Shown here piece after piece: positions 23,330 to 35,387 of a stretch of 64,000 bases of DNA. The notes below the pieces were generated by a model that saw only the letters and a list, made by a program, of their open reading frames with translations, searched no databases and had not been told where the DNA came from. The translations under genes were made by a program, and so were the position numbers. Within the stretch, counting starts at the first letter, position 1, and each line of letters starts with the position of its first letter. Source of the stretch: Vombatus ursinus (taxonomy: Eukaryota > Chordata > Mammalia > Diprotodontia > Vombatidae); NCBI RefSeq assembly GCF_900497805.2, contig NW_020954681.1, positions 4,010,073 through 4,074,072 on the forward strand. The letters run 5' to 3'.

Positions 23330-24756
23330 TTGGTCTTATTTTGCTCAGTCCGAGGCCTCCACAGTACTATACGGACATCTCTAGCCATGCTTTCTCTGCC
23401 TAGTCCATTATATCCACCCCATCCCCACCAGAAAATTGAATTCCCATGAAGATAGATCTCAGGAAGGGTCCTTGAACAGCCTAATCACCTGATTCCCTCA
23501 ACGAACTTCTCTCCAATCAGATACCATGCTTAGACCCATTACTCAAAAGTTAGCTTACTCCCAGCGCATCATACTCGCCCCAGGAATTCTGAGCCATCAG
23601 CTACCAATATACAAGTCATTTTCCCTATCCCCGCAAATCCACTCCCTTACTCCCATCCCTCTCAACCGTATCACCCCAGTATACTATTCCAGATCTAACC
23701 TCCCTTTGCACTGTGCTCTCTAGAATACCTGCTCCATAATTAACAATCGTTTTTGACCGCTCACTTGCCAAATTGGATGGTATTTTCTCAGTTCTCATCC
23801 TTCCTGACCTGTCTGCAATCTGTGACAATGTCAATTACCTTTTTCTTCTGGACTCTGTCTCCCCTCTAGGTTTTTGTGTCACTGCTCTCTCCTGATTCCC
23901 TTCTGCTCTTTCTCAATCTCATTTGCTGGATCACCTTTAGGTCATGTGCACTGACCATAGTTGTCCTTCAGGATTCTGTCCTTGACCCTCTTTTCTTCTT
24001 CCTCTATACTATTTCACTTGGTATATTCAATGTTCATCTTTATACATATGCTACCATGATTTACATATCCAACTCTAATCTCTCTTCTGAGTTCTAGTCC
24101 CACATCACCAGCTGTTTCACACTGAATTTCCCATAGATTTACCAAACTCAATAGTCCAAAACATAACTTGTCATCTTCCCTTCCCCACACTGAACCCTCC
24201 CCTCTTACCAAATTTCCTGCTATTCTTAAGGACACCATCATCTTCCTCGTCACCTAGACCACAATCTTAGCATCATCCTTGACTTCCCACTCTCACTTAT
24301 CCTAAGTATCCATTCCATTGCTCTAGTTTCTCACTTCTACCTTCACAACATCTCGTTTATCTCCTTTTGTCTCCACTCCCACAGCCTCCACTCTAACCCA
24401 GGCCCTCATCACCTCTTGCCTGGACTATTGCAACGGCCTCCTAATTGGCTTTCCTGTCTCAGGACTCTCCTCAGTCCAATCCAACCTCCACTCCTATGCC
24501 AAAAGGATTGTCTTAAAGCACAAGTCTGACCATGTCACCCTTACTCCAATATTAACTCCTGTTAACTCCAGGATCAAATATAAAATACTCTGTTATTTAA
24601 TACCTGCCATAATCTGGCTTCTTCCTATGCTTTCTGTTTTCATATGCTTGACTCCCCTCCACCTGGCTCCACTGGCCTTCATGTTGTTCCTTCCTCACAT
24701 GCTATACTCCATCTACTGACTCTGTACCTGTTCACTAGCTGTTGCCCATGCCTGAA
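23330..24756 (+). mobile_element. L2 LINE relic, extended copy
   Basis: Reaches further upstream than the other L2 copies. A tail of the RT region (tcctgacctgtctgcaatctg, ttgctggatcacctttagg, caccagctgtttcacactg) is followed by gcctggactattgcaacgg, aagtctgaccatgtcaccc and gctgttgcccatgcctg. It breaks off before the L2 3' terminus. Confidence 0.75.
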
Positions 24757-26165
24757 ATTTGAGAAGCAAAACATTGGAGAACCTAGAGTCATTTAAAATA
24801 ATCCTTTAGTACAAACTCCAGAAATTATAATGAAATGGATGGCAAAAACAATACTGAGGTCCCCAATGATTTTGAAAAAAGACAATAGTCAGAAATTCCA
24901 GTTAGACTGGAATTTCAACATTTTTTTTTGAGTTGGACAGCATGAACCAACTAGTAGACCAATCTACTGAGTAATGTGAAAAAGCTATAATTTGCTATAA
25001 CCCTAATAAATTCATTCTCCAAAAGTATTTGGAGACTACACAGCAGTAAATACAGCAACCATAGCCACAATCAGAACCATAGTGAGAAAGGTGGCGCTAT
25101 TGAGCAACAGCCCTAAGGGCAGATATCCAATACACCACCATGACAGAAGCAACTTGAGAGAGTTCCTGAAGGTCTACATGAAGGTATTGGGAGATTACAT
25201 TAATATCTCACTAGCACACGCAGTAGAACACTTGAAAACCATGTTGCCTGTGTAAAGAACACAAAAAAGAAACATTCAGAAAGGAGTCAGGAATACAAAA
25301 GTGTGTCAGAAAATGTACATACCTTCAGGCAAGACAGACCAAATGCCACCGCCATTAAGGAGAAAATTGTAGTTGAATATAATAAGAGACTTATTGATAC
25401 CCAACACTCAGAGCTAATGGGAAGACCATTTTTAAAGCTAGTAATGCCTATACAATGCCAGCTTTAGTGCATACTTTGAGGACTATAAAATGAACTATAA
25501 CAAATACATGAAAACCAATACAATATTAACAAAACACAAGACCTGTCACTTCTAGGCAACTATAGTCAAATTTACACTTCTGCCAAAAAAAGAAGAGAAA
25601 TGATAGGTTTCTGTCTTTTGCAGTTAGCACCATCTACATTAAAGCATTTCCAACAGGTAGGTATTACCATTTATGATTTTTTATCGTGTATCTTTTTAGG
25701 TCAACAAACATGCAAATACTCTTTAGATATGAAGGGGTGCTTCAGGAAGTCTTCAGCAAACATTCAAGATCTATAGAGGTTTAAAGATAGAGACTAGAAA
25801 GACAGAGCAGATGCAAAATAGTCATAAAAAAGGTAGGAAGCTTGAATACCTTGAACTGCATGTGAAGAGGCCAGCAAGACCCATGCATGTGTCTTCATGA
25901 CATAGACTACATTCACACAAAAGTCCTTAGCCTTAAATCTACATACGATTCCCTCAAGAGTATGTTAGTCACCTCCAAGAGCAGAAGAAACTCCAGGTTT
26001 TGAGAAAACACTCTAGGCTGGATTTCTACTCAATAAGTGCAAAATTAACCTATTAGATATAACTCAGACTTTTTATCTGAGGAAAGGGTTAGGTTAAATC
26101 AAATAGTACCTGGATGAGAGATGCAGCCTAGGAGGCCTTTAAAATATCAATCCTCCTCCTGTGGA
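24757..26165. other. unidentified 1.4-kb stretch, possibly a very old mobile element
   Basis: No repeat family is recognised. One frame from about 25023 to 25254 reads without a stop as LSNSPKGRYPIHHHDRSNLR and then FLKVYMKVLGDYINISLA, compositionally protein-like. Further frames are broken. It lies just upstream of the RT remnant of an L3 relic on the same strand and could be a more diverged part of that element, another element, or a retrocopy. I cannot decide. Confidence 0.3.
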
Positions 26166-27060
26166 ATGTCATGGTCCGTGGCCTTGTAACATTCGATATT
26201 TTTAGGAATGATTTGATTGAAAATTGCATGATTACCAAATCTGTAGATTATACCAATTTGGCAGGGGTAACTCCTATATTGGGTGACAGAATCAAGATCC
26301 AGAAACATCTTAGTGGGTTACAATGTTGGGGCAAATCTAATACGATGAAACTTAGTAGGGATAAAGGCAAAATCCTAGCCTTAGGATCAAAAAATCAGCT
26401 ACATAAGTACTGGATGGGCAAGACCAGATCACATTCATTGACTATGAAACTAGACAACATCCCTATGTAAAAGACCTTAGGTTTGTAATAGACTGCAAGA
26501 TGAATATAAATCAACAATGCAACATGGCAGCCAAAATTTCCAGTGAAATCTTAGACTTTGGAATGCACAAAATTCCTTAGCCAGAACATTCCTGGAGTAT
26601 TTTTTTCTTAGTTCTCAACATAATATTTTAGGAAGAACATCGACAAGTTGGAGCATATCCAAGGAATGATGAAGATTTGGAGGGTAGTTGAAATCAAGAT
26701 AAAGGCAAATCAGTTGAAGGGAGTAGGAACATTTAGCCTAGAGGACAAGAAGACTCGGGACTATGAGAGCTGTATTCAAATGCTTGAAAAGAATTACATG
26801 GAAGAGGGATTAGATTTGTTCTGCCTGACTCCAGAATATAAAACTAGCAGCAATCGTTAAAAGTTTCTGAGAGACTAATAGAAGGAAAAAAATTTTCCCA
26901 ATTAGAGCTGCCCCAAAGTGCAATGAGCTGCCAGAAGGAGTAATGGGGTCCCCTCACTGGTGGCCTTCAAGTGGCCATTTGTCAGAGGTGTGATAGTAAA
27001 GATTGCTGCATAGATACAAATTGGAGAAGATGGCCTCTAAGGTCCCTTCTGATATGTAGG
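26166..27060 (+). mobile_element. CR1/L3-type LINE: end of RT domain and 3' region
   Basis: The frame from 26171 gives FDIFRNDLIE, TNLAGV, then IQKHLSGLQCWGKSNTMKLS and ALGSKNQLHKYWMG. This corresponds to the L3/CR1 RT pattern 'F-DDTKLAG ... IQ-DL--L--W ... N-KC-VLHLG'. It is followed by the 3' block cccaaagtgcaatgagctgcc and tggcctctaaggtcccttc. Stops and shifts break it repeatedly. Confidence 0.8.
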
Positions 27061-27202
27061 TTCACATCCTCTGTTTTACCTTCAAGTTTAAAACCATTCT
27101 CTAATGGTTTTAAAACTATTAAATGGTTCTTTAAAACTATTTTCTTGATTCAGATGGGTATCAAATTAGGGTCATTAATCTGCATTTGCCTCTGTTCTTA
27201 TA

Positions 27203-27415
27203 GAATTGCAGAACCTTAGAAGTGAAAAGGAATTTAGGGATCTAGTTCACACACACACACACCCCTACCATTTTACAGAAGAGGAAACCGAGGTCCAAAG
27301 AGGAGAAGGAACTTGTCCAAGGTCCCAGAGCAAGTTAAGTCAGAGCCAGGATCAGAATTCCGGTTGTCTGGGTTCCTGGCCCGGTGTGCTCTCCACTGTA
27401 TGCCTCACAGTTTGT
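27203..27415 (-). repeat. MIR-like SINE with internal CA tract
   Basis: Shows atagaattgcagaacctta, a short (CA)n at 27250-27262, cattttacagaagaggaaac, gaacttgtccaaggtccc and a tgctctccact head complement. Confidence 0.65.
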
Positions 27416-27856
27416 TGCTATGTTCCACACTCCTATTGGGCTATGGTTAAAATTCAATCTCTGTATTATTGTAGACCTTAGTATGATCACAGGGATTTTA
27501 TTAAAGAAAACACAGATCCTGTAGCTCATGATAAACTTGTTTCCACAAATTAACCATCCCCTCGCCCCACCCACCCAATTTCAAGGCCACAGCAGTACCT
27601 AGGTAAGAAAAAATTGCTTTTGCTACTTCAGTGAATATGCCCTGGTATAAATCTCTATAAAACACTGTTTGTGGGAAGCATCTATGTATATAGAAAATTC
27701 TTTGAATTGCATATGAAGCTAGGTGAGGGTCATTATACTGCAGTACTTTGGACTTAATGAAAGCATTTTCAGAACAAAAGACAGCAATAATTAGAATTCC
27801 TTCAGAGTATTTTCCTCTTCCAGAACTTAAAATTACCATGATGGAGGGAGGAAGCA
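27416..27856. other. unassigned sequence
   Basis: No repeat recognised. Confidence 0.3.
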
Positions 27857-28145
27857 AGGCTAGGTGGGAAAAGCACAGAGTTTGGAGTCAGAAGCTCTGA
27901 GTTTGAGTCCTGTTTCCACCACTTCCCAGTTCTGTGACCTGATAGTTATTTCATCTCTTTGTCTTTTAAAAAAAATCTTCTATTGGACTATAAAGTCCTG
28001 GAGAGCAGCAACGATGCTGGATTATAGAAGTACCCATCCTGTTATTCTGTTGACACAATCAGTGTTTGTCATTGAGTTTTGTTTCTATATCCATAAAATG
28101 AGGAGTTTGGAATACATGATCTTCCACAGTCTACCTTTCCCAGTT
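27857..28145 (+). repeat. MIR3-like SINE interrupted by an L2-like fragment
   Basis: Head ggctaggtgggaaaagcac and core ccagttctgtgacctgat end near 27968. A piece like an L2 terminus (ggactataaagtcctggaga) intervenes. The SINE tail then resumes with atatccataaaatgaggagt and ggaatacatgatcttcc. Confidence 0.55.
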
Positions 28146-28185
28146 AATTGGACATCACTAGCCTTGCCAGCTAGGGATTCTGTGA

Positions 28186-28285
28186 CGCTGAAGACAGGAA
28201 TCTTGGGCCTGGGAGAAAGCCTGGGCAAAGGTATGGAGGCAGACGATGGGTTGCTGTACACAAGGAATGGCAAGTAGGCCAGTTT
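28186..28285 (-). repeat. fragment of old repeat with an L2-like terminus
   Basis: Shows ggcaaaggtatggaggcag and ggaatggcaagtaggccag, as in the internal part of the copies at 19.1 and 21.8 kb. Confidence 0.4.
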
Positions 28286-28296
28286 TCCTGGAATAT

Positions 28297-28577
28297 AACT
28301 GTTATTGTTGTTGGTATTATTATCACTCGTAATAACTAACATCTATATAGCACTTGAAGGTTTGCAAAACTCTTATATATATTATCTCATTTAAAACTCA
28401 CAACAACCCTTTGAGGCAGGTACTATTATTTTCCCCATTTTTACAAATGAGGAAACTCAAACTGAGAGAGATAAAATTACTTGCCCAGGGTCACACAGCT
28501 AGGAAATATTTAAAGCAGGATTTGAACTTGGGTCTTCCTGACTCCAAGTCTAATGCTTTATTCACTACACCACCTGT
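28297..28577 (-). repeat. MIR SINE, near full length
   Basis: Runs from the tail complement (tatagcacttgaaggtttgc) through cccatttttacaaatgagg and ttgcccagggtcacacagct to ctttattcactacaccacc. Confidence 0.85.
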
Positions 28578-29063
28578 GAACTATAAAGTATTTTATTTCT
28601 TTCAAGTATACATAGTAACTGTGGTATGGCTAACAAAGGGGTCTGGAATAGATAATTAAAATAAAATTAAAATTATTTGTCATTTCCTCATTCCTTCTTA
28701 TGTAAATAGGATTCTATCAGGTTTCCATTTCAGCAAACATTTATTAAGCACTTCCTATGTACACAGCACTGCCCTGAGATAAGAGCCAAGGTTTCAAAAA
28801 GACATAATCCCTGCAGTCATGGAGCTTACAGTCTTACAGTCTAGTAGGGGGATGTGAAATATAAAAAAAAGTAAGTGCAATGCATAACATTTTGTGAATG
28901 GCATTATTAGAGCAATGCTAACCAAGTGCTATAAGGAAGCCAAAGAGAAGGTACTTACCAACGGAATTGGGAAGGATTCTGGCACTTGAATTAGGCTTTA
29001 AAGGATGAGTTAGAATTTAACAGGCAGAGGGAGAGAAAAGGATGGCATTCCAAATATAGGGAA

Positions 29064-29219
29064 GAGGGGTAGCTAGGTGGCATAGTGGATAGAGCACCAG
29101 CCCTGGATTCAGGAGGACCTGAGTTCAAATCTGGCCTCAGACACATAACACTTACTAGCTGTGTGACTCTGGGCAAGTCACTTAATCCCATTGCCTAGCC
29201 AAAAAGAAACCCCAAAACA
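29064..29219 (+). mobile_element. short SINE with target duplication
   Basis: Duplication aaatatagggaa lies at 29052-29063 and 29220-29231 (12 bp, perfect). The SINE runs from gaggggtagctaggtggcat to tcccattgcctagcc plus an A-rich end. Confidence 0.9.
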
Positions 29220-29278
29220 AAATATAGGGAACGATGTGAGCAAAATAACAAGGCACAAAAGCATGAGCTATGTGTACA

Positions 29279-29308
29279 AGACTAGTTGTAATAGCGTACA
29301 ACTAGTCT
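29279..29308. other. perfect 12-bp inverted repeat with 6-base loop
   Basis: Arms agactagttgta and tacaactagtct enclose atagcg. It lies inside an old repeat. Confidence 0.9.
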
Positions 29309-29479
29309 GGGCATACTGTAGCATAAATGAAGAAGAAGAGTAGGAAGGCTTACCAAACAGAGTAGTACCAGATTGTGGGGGGTTGAGCTTTATTTGGTGA
29401 GCAATGGGGAGTCACAGAAGGATCCTGAGCTTAAGGGAGCGCCATCTCCTAGAACTATATATGAGCAAGAAGAGGCTGG

Positions 29480-29894
29480 CAGTGGCACCTAGGACTGTTC
29501 CTCACTTACAATCAGGTTTCCTGTGCTTGCTTGCCTCTTTCCTCATAGGTTGCACAAAGACAGTTCAGCCCTACCTCCATCTAAATTGTAAACAATTCCA
29601 AATCATCGCAGGCCAAGCCATGGAGGTTTGAATATAATTCACATCAACAGAAGACGTCTATTATGATTTCAAAAGCAAACTGTCCATTAGAGGAATTAGG
29701 TACAAAGACAGAGAATGTAACCTTCTTCACCTGCTCTTTCAACAGAATTGGCAAGCAGTTAATTGCTTGGCATCCTTCCTCAATTTCATAAGCAAGGAAT
29801 GATTTTATACATTAGGTTAAACTGGAGAAACACAAATAGCATATTGTAGTAGAAAGAAACTGAAGTCAGAATCAAAAGACTAGGTTATGATCCT
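29480..29894. other. unassigned sequence
   Basis: No repeat recognised. Confidence 0.3.
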
Positions 29895-30178
29895 TCAAAT
29901 TCAACTATCATCTACTAAGGCCCAAGGCCAGGCAGCAAGCTCTCTGCTACACATGGGAGAGGTGTGTAGTTTGGATAAGGCACACTTCCTGCCCTCATGG
30001 AGCTTCCAGTCTAGTGACCTTCACAAATATATAATACACAATGGCACATAATAAGGGCATCCCAAAGGTACAAAATAAAGCACTTTGTGCCATCCTAAGG
30101 GAGAAGAATGTCATCCACTAAAGAAGGCTTTGTGAAGGAAGTGGCATATGATTTGGGGTTTAAGGGATGCATAGAAAT
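29895..30178 (-). repeat. old repeat with an L2-like terminus
   Basis: Shows ccctcatggagcttccagtc, then gaaggctttgtgaaggaagt and gatttggggtttaagggat. Confidence 0.5.
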
Positions 30179-30179
30179 T

Positions 30180-30362
30180 CAGCTTATTAGCTATATGACC
30201 TTGGCCAAATTATCTCACTTCCTGGAGCCTCAATTATCTCCCCTGGGAAATGGAGATAATAATTCCTGCCCTACTTAACCCACAGGGTCAATGGAAGGCT
30301 CACATGAGATCATGGGTGGCAAAGTACTTTGTAAACTATAAAGCACCATGCAAGTTAAAGAT
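30180..30362 (+). repeat. MIR SINE, 5' truncated
   Basis: Begins in the core (ttagctatatgaccttggcc), then tggagataataattcctgcc and a tail ending caaagtactttgtaaac. Confidence 0.7.
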
Positions 30363-30379
30363 TGTGCAGTGCTGGCGCT

Positions 30380-30408
30380 GGTGTGTGTGTGTGTGTGTGT
30401 GTGTGTGT
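30380..30408. repeat. (GT)n microsatellite
   Basis: About 14 uninterrupted gt units. Confidence 0.9.
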
Positions 30409-30575
30409 CTATTGGAAGTATGGCATAGGCTGGGAAGGAGCTTAGAACTGGGAAGCTCTTCTCTTCCGATGTGTTAGCATTATAATTTCATTGAATAGCT
30501 TTGGTGAAGCCTATATCCCATAGGCCTTGTAAATGAATAGCCTGGCCTCATTTCCTTTCTGCCATCTGACAGGCT

Positions 30576-30650
30576 GGGGGGAGGGGTACAATGGATAGAG
30601 TGCAGGATTTAACTGGGGAAAACCCTGGATTCAAATCCTGTTTCCAGCCT
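30576..30650 (+). repeat. SINE head fragment
   Basis: Holds gtacaatggatagagtgcag and ctggattcaaatcctgtttcc, the 5' part of a MIR-type SINE, cut by the reverse MIR that follows. Confidence 0.55.
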
Positions 30651-30825
30651 TTATTATCTCATTTGATTCTCATAACAAGCCTGTGAGGTGAGTAGGATCA
30701 TTATCCCCATTTTACAGATGAAGAAACTGAGGCACGCAGAAGTTTAGTGACTTGCCCAGGGTCACAAGTGTCTATGCTGGGATTTGAACTCAGATATTCC
30801 TGACTTCAAGTCAAATATACTAGGG
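30651..30825 (-). repeat. MIR SINE
   Basis: Shows ttatccccattttacagatg, agtgacttgcccagggtcac and a ctgacttcaagtca end. Confidence 0.75.
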
Positions 30826-31191
30826 CCTGACCTAACTAACTAACCTGACCACTTAACTTCTCTGCACCTCGGGCAGTTCTCTAGGACTTAGGAACTAAGT
30901 CCTAGATGGATTGTGATCTCTTTAGGTGAAGTGCTCATGTTGCTCTTAGGCCCATGTTCAAAGCCCTTCCAGTCTGGCAGGACCTGCAAAACATCCATAC
31001 TCTGCCAAAGCCATAGCTCAGTCATATAGAAATGTCAGCTATTGTCATTCTCTTTTTTCCCACCCAAAGGAAAATAGATCACTGAGATGGTGTCAGAGTA
31101 TTTGCTCCCAAGGGGCATCTCAGTAATTCATATTCACCAGCACTATACAGGTCAAGAACCAACAAGAGACAGTCACTGATTTGTCCACAGC
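30826..31191. other. unassigned sequence
   Basis: No repeat recognised; left flank of the large L1 insertion. Confidence 0.3.
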
Positions 31192-31205
31192 AGACAGGAA
31201 TCTTT

Positions 31206-31575
31206 TTTTAATTAATTTATTTTGATTTATCAACAATCACTTCCATATGCTTTTGAGTTTAAAATTTTTCTCCCCCTCCCTCCCCACCATCTTCCCCAAG
31301 ATGGTGCACAATCTGATATAAGCTATACATTTATATTCCTACTAAACATATTTTCATGTTATTGATGTTGGAAGTAAGAATTAGAACCAATAGGAGGAAC
31401 CACCAGAAAGAGGAAACAAAATTCAACAGAAGAAAAAAAAATAGCAAATAGTATGCTTCGATCTGCATTCAAATTCCATGGTTCTTTCTTTGGATGTGGA
31501 TAGCATTTTCCATCACGAGGCCTTTGGAGATGTCTTAGATCCTTGTATTGTCAGGAAGGGTTAAGTTTATCAATA
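31206..31575 (-). other. L1 3'UTR
   Basis: About 370 bp. It has the reverse-strand motif of caacaatcacttccatatgc, and a cytosine-rich tract (ctccccctccctccccacc on the plus strand) that is G-rich in the L1 sense strand, a common L1 3'UTR trait. The same UTR is shared with the truncated copies at 49.5 and 56.5 kb. Confidence 0.8.
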
Positions 31576-34500
31576 TTAGTCATCGCACAACGTGGCTGCT
31601 ACTGTGTACAACATTCTCTTGGTTCTGCTCACTTCACTCGGAATCAGACCATACAAGTCTTTCCAGATTTTTCTGAAGTCAGCCTGTTCATCATTTCTTA
31701 TAGCACAATAGTATTCCATTACATTCATATACCATAACTGGTTCAGCCATTCCCCAATTGATGGGCATCCTCTCAATTTCCAATTCTTGGCCACCACAAA
31801 AAGAGCTGCTATAAATATTTTTGTACATGTGGGTCCTTTTCTCATTTGTATGATCTCTTTGGGGTATAGCCCTAGAAGTGCTATTGCTGGGTCAAAGGGT
31901 ATGCACATTTTTATAGCCCTTTGGGCATAGTTCCAAATTGCTCTCCAAAATGGCTGGATCATTTCACAATTCCACAAACAATGCATTAGTGTTCCAATTT
32001 TCCCACATCTTCTCCAACATTGATCATTTTCTTGTTTTGTCATCTTGGCCAATCTGATAGGTGTGATGTGGTACCTCAGAGTTGTTTTGATTTGCATTTC
32101 TCTAATCAATAGTGATTTAGAGCATTTTTTCATATGACTATAGATGGCTTTAATTTCTTCATCTGAGAACTGCCTGTTCATATCCTTTGACCACTTATCA
32201 ATTGGGGAATGACTTGTATTTTTATAAATTTGACTTAATTCTCTACATATTTTAGAAATTAGGCCCTTATCAGAGAGACTGGTTGTAAAAATTCTTTCCC
32301 AGTTTTCTACCTTCCTTCTAATCTTAGTTGCATTGGCTTTGTTTGTGCAAAAACTTTTCAATTTAATGTAATCAAAGTTATCCATTTTGCTTTTCGTAAT
32401 GGTCTCTATATCCTGTTTAGTCATGAATTCTTCTGTTCTCCATAAATCTGATAGGTAAACTATTCCTTGCTCTCCCAGTTTGCTTACAGTATCAGCCTTT
32501 ATATATAAATCATGAACCCATTTTGACTTCATTTTGGTATATGGTGTGAGATTTTGGTCTATGCCTAGTTTCTGCCATACTCTTTTCCAGTTTTCCCAGC
32601 AGTTTTTTTCAAGGAGTGGGTTCTTATCCCAGAAGCTGGGGTCTTTGGGTTTATCAAATAATAGATTACTATAGTCATTGACTACTGTGTCTTACATACT
32701 TAACCTATTCCACTGATCCACCACTCTAGTTTTTAACCGGTACCAAGCAGTTTTGTTGATTGCTGCTTTATAATACAATTTAAAATCTGGAATGGCTAGG
32801 TCACCTTCCTCTGCATTTCTTTTCATTAGTTCCCTTAAAATTCTGGACCTTTTGTTCTTCCAACAATCTTCTTATTATTTTTTCTAACTCTATAAAATAA
32901 TTTTTGGTAGTTTGATTGGTATGACACTGAATAAGTAAATTAGCTTAGGTAGAATCGTCATTTTTATTATATTAGCTTGGCCTACCCATGAGCAACTGAT
33001 GTTTTTCTAATTATTTAGATCTGATTTTATTTGTGTGAAAAATGTTTTGTAATTGTGTTTATATAGTTCCTAGGTTTGTTTTGGCAGGTAGACTCCTAAA
33101 TATTTTATAATGTCTACACTAACTTTAAATGGAATTTCTCTTTCTATCTTTTGCTGTTGGGCTTTGTTGGTAATATATAGAAATGATGATGATTTATGTG
33201 GGTTTATTTTATAGCCTGCAACTTTGTTATTATTTCAAGTAGTTTTTTACTTAATTCTCTATGATTCTCCAAGTATATCATCATGTCATCTGCGAAAAGT
33301 GATAGCTTTGTTTCTTCTCTGCCTATTCTAATACCTTCAATTTCTTTTTCTTCTCTTATTGCTAGAGCTAATGTTTCCAGTATGATATTGAATAACACTG
33401 GTAATAATGGACATCCTTGTTTCACCCCTGATCTTATTGGAAATGCTTCTAGCTTGTCCCCATTACATATGATGCTTGCTCAAGGTTTTAGGTAGATGCT
33501 ATTTATTATTTTAAGGAAGACTCCATTTATTCCTCTGCTCTCTAGTGTTTTAATAGGAATGGGTGTTGTATTTTGTCAAAAGCTTTTTCTGCATCTATTG
33601 AGATGATCATGTGGTTTCTGTTAGTTTTGGTGTTGATATGATCAATTATGTGGATAGTTTTCCTAATATTGAACAGCCCTGCATTCCTGGTATAAATCCT
33701 ACCTGGTCATAGTGTATTATTCTTGTGATAAGTTGCTGTAATCTATTTGCTAATATTTTATTTAAAATTTTTCCATCTATATTCATTAGAGAAATTGGTC
33801 TATAATTTTCTTTCTCTGTTTTGACTCTTCCTGGTTTAGGTATCAGCACTATATTTGTATCATAAAAAGAATTTGGTAAGACTCCTTCTTCACCTATTTT
33901 CCCAAATAGTCTATACAGTATTGGAATTAATTGTTCTTTAAATGTTTGATAGAATTGACTTGTAAATCCATCTAGCCCTGGAGATTTTTTCCTAGGGAGT
34001 TCATCAATGGCTTGTTCAATTTCTTTTTCTGAGATGGGATTATTTAAGTATTTTACTTCCTCTTCTGTTAATCTGGACAATTTATATTTTTGTAAATATG
34101 TATCCATTTCACTAAGATTGTCAAATTTGTTGGCATACAGTTGGGCAAAATAGTTCCTAATTATTGTTTTAATTTCCTCTTCCTTGGTGGTAGATTCACC
34201 TTTTCATTCTTGATACTAGTAATTTGGTTTTCTTTTTTTCTTTTTTTAAATTAAATTAACCAAAGGTTTATCTTTTTTATGGTTTTTTTCATAAAACCAG
34301 CTCTTAGTTTTATTTATTAGTTCAATAGTTTTCTTAATTTCAATTTTATTAATTTTCCCTTTGGCTTTCAATATTTCTAATTTGGTCTTTAATTGAGGAT
34401 TGTTAATTTGTTCTTTTTCTAGTTTTTTTAGTTGTATGCCCAATTCATTGATCTCCTCTTTTTCTATTTTATTTATGTAAGCATTTAGAGATATAAAACT

Positions 34501-35387
34501 TCCCCTAAGAACTGCTTTCACTGCATCCCATAAGTTTTGGTATGTTGTCTCATTATTGTCATTCTCTTGAATGAAGTTATTGATTTTTTCTATGATTTGT
34601 TGTTTGACCCAATCATTTTTTAGGATTAGATTATTTAGTTTCCAATTATTTTTTAGTCTATCTTTCCATGACCCTTTATTACATATAATTTTTATCGTAT
34701 CATGATCTGGAAAAGGTGCATTTAACATTTCTGCCTTTCTACATTGGATTCTGGGTTTTTATGCCCTAGAACATGGTCAATATTTGTGTATGTGCCATGT
34801 ACTGCTGAGAAAAAAGTATATTCCTTTCTATCTCCATTCAGTTTTCTCCAGAGGTCTATCATACCTAACTTTTCTAATGTTCTATTCACCTCCTTAACTT
34901 CTTTCTTGTTTCTTTTGTGGTTAGATTTATCTAGTTCAGGGAGGGGGAGGTTGAGGTCCCCCACTATTAAAGTTTTGCTGTTTATTTCTTCCTGTAACTC
35001 CCTGAACTTGTCCTCTAAGAATCTGGATGCTATACCATTTGGTGCATATATGTTTAGTAATGATATTACTTCATTGTCTATGGTGCTTTTTAGCAGGATG
35101 TAGTTTCCTTCCTTATCTCTTTTGATAAGACCTATTTTTGCTTTTGCTTTGTCTGAGATCAGGATTGCGCCCCCTGCTTTTTTTACTCCAGCTGAAGCAT
35201 AATATATTCTGCTCCAGCCTTTTACCTTTACCCTGTATGTGTCACTCTTTTTCAAATGTGTTTCCTGTAAACAACATATTGTAGGATTATAGTTTTTAAT
35301 CCATTCTGCTCTATGTTTCCGTTTTACAGGAGAGTTCATCCCATTCACATTCACAGTTATGATTACTATCTGTATCTTTTTCTCCAT
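31576..35387 (-). pseudogene. L1 ORF2 (endonuclease-reverse transcriptase), decayed
   Basis: About 3.8 kb, the usual ORF2 size. The APE-type endonuclease (35387-34722) begins MEKKIQIVIITVNVNGMNS and keeps the catalytic-type motifs CLQETHL, GDLN (usually GDFN) and NIDHVLGHK. The frame then shifts near 34.72 kb. RT segments follow: [17 protein letters not shown] and [19 protein letters not shown] (34107-33646), then [13 protein letters not shown] and the active-site motif FADDMMIYL (33425-33204). The C-terminal part (32532-31576) holds the Cys-rich patch CWRRCGKIGTLMHCLWNC. Open pieces fall in several frames with at least four breaks. In life the protein nicks target DNA and primes reverse transcription there. 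Confidence 0.9.

Larger units (their letters stand above)
28722..29475 (-). repeat. old repeat with an L2-like terminus, split by a SINE
   Basis: Contains aacatttattaagcacttcc, catggagcttacagtctta, ggaaggattctggcacttg, then (after the SINE) gagctttatttggtgagcaa and gggagtcacagaagg. It holds the inverted repeat at 29279-29308. Confidence 0.55.
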
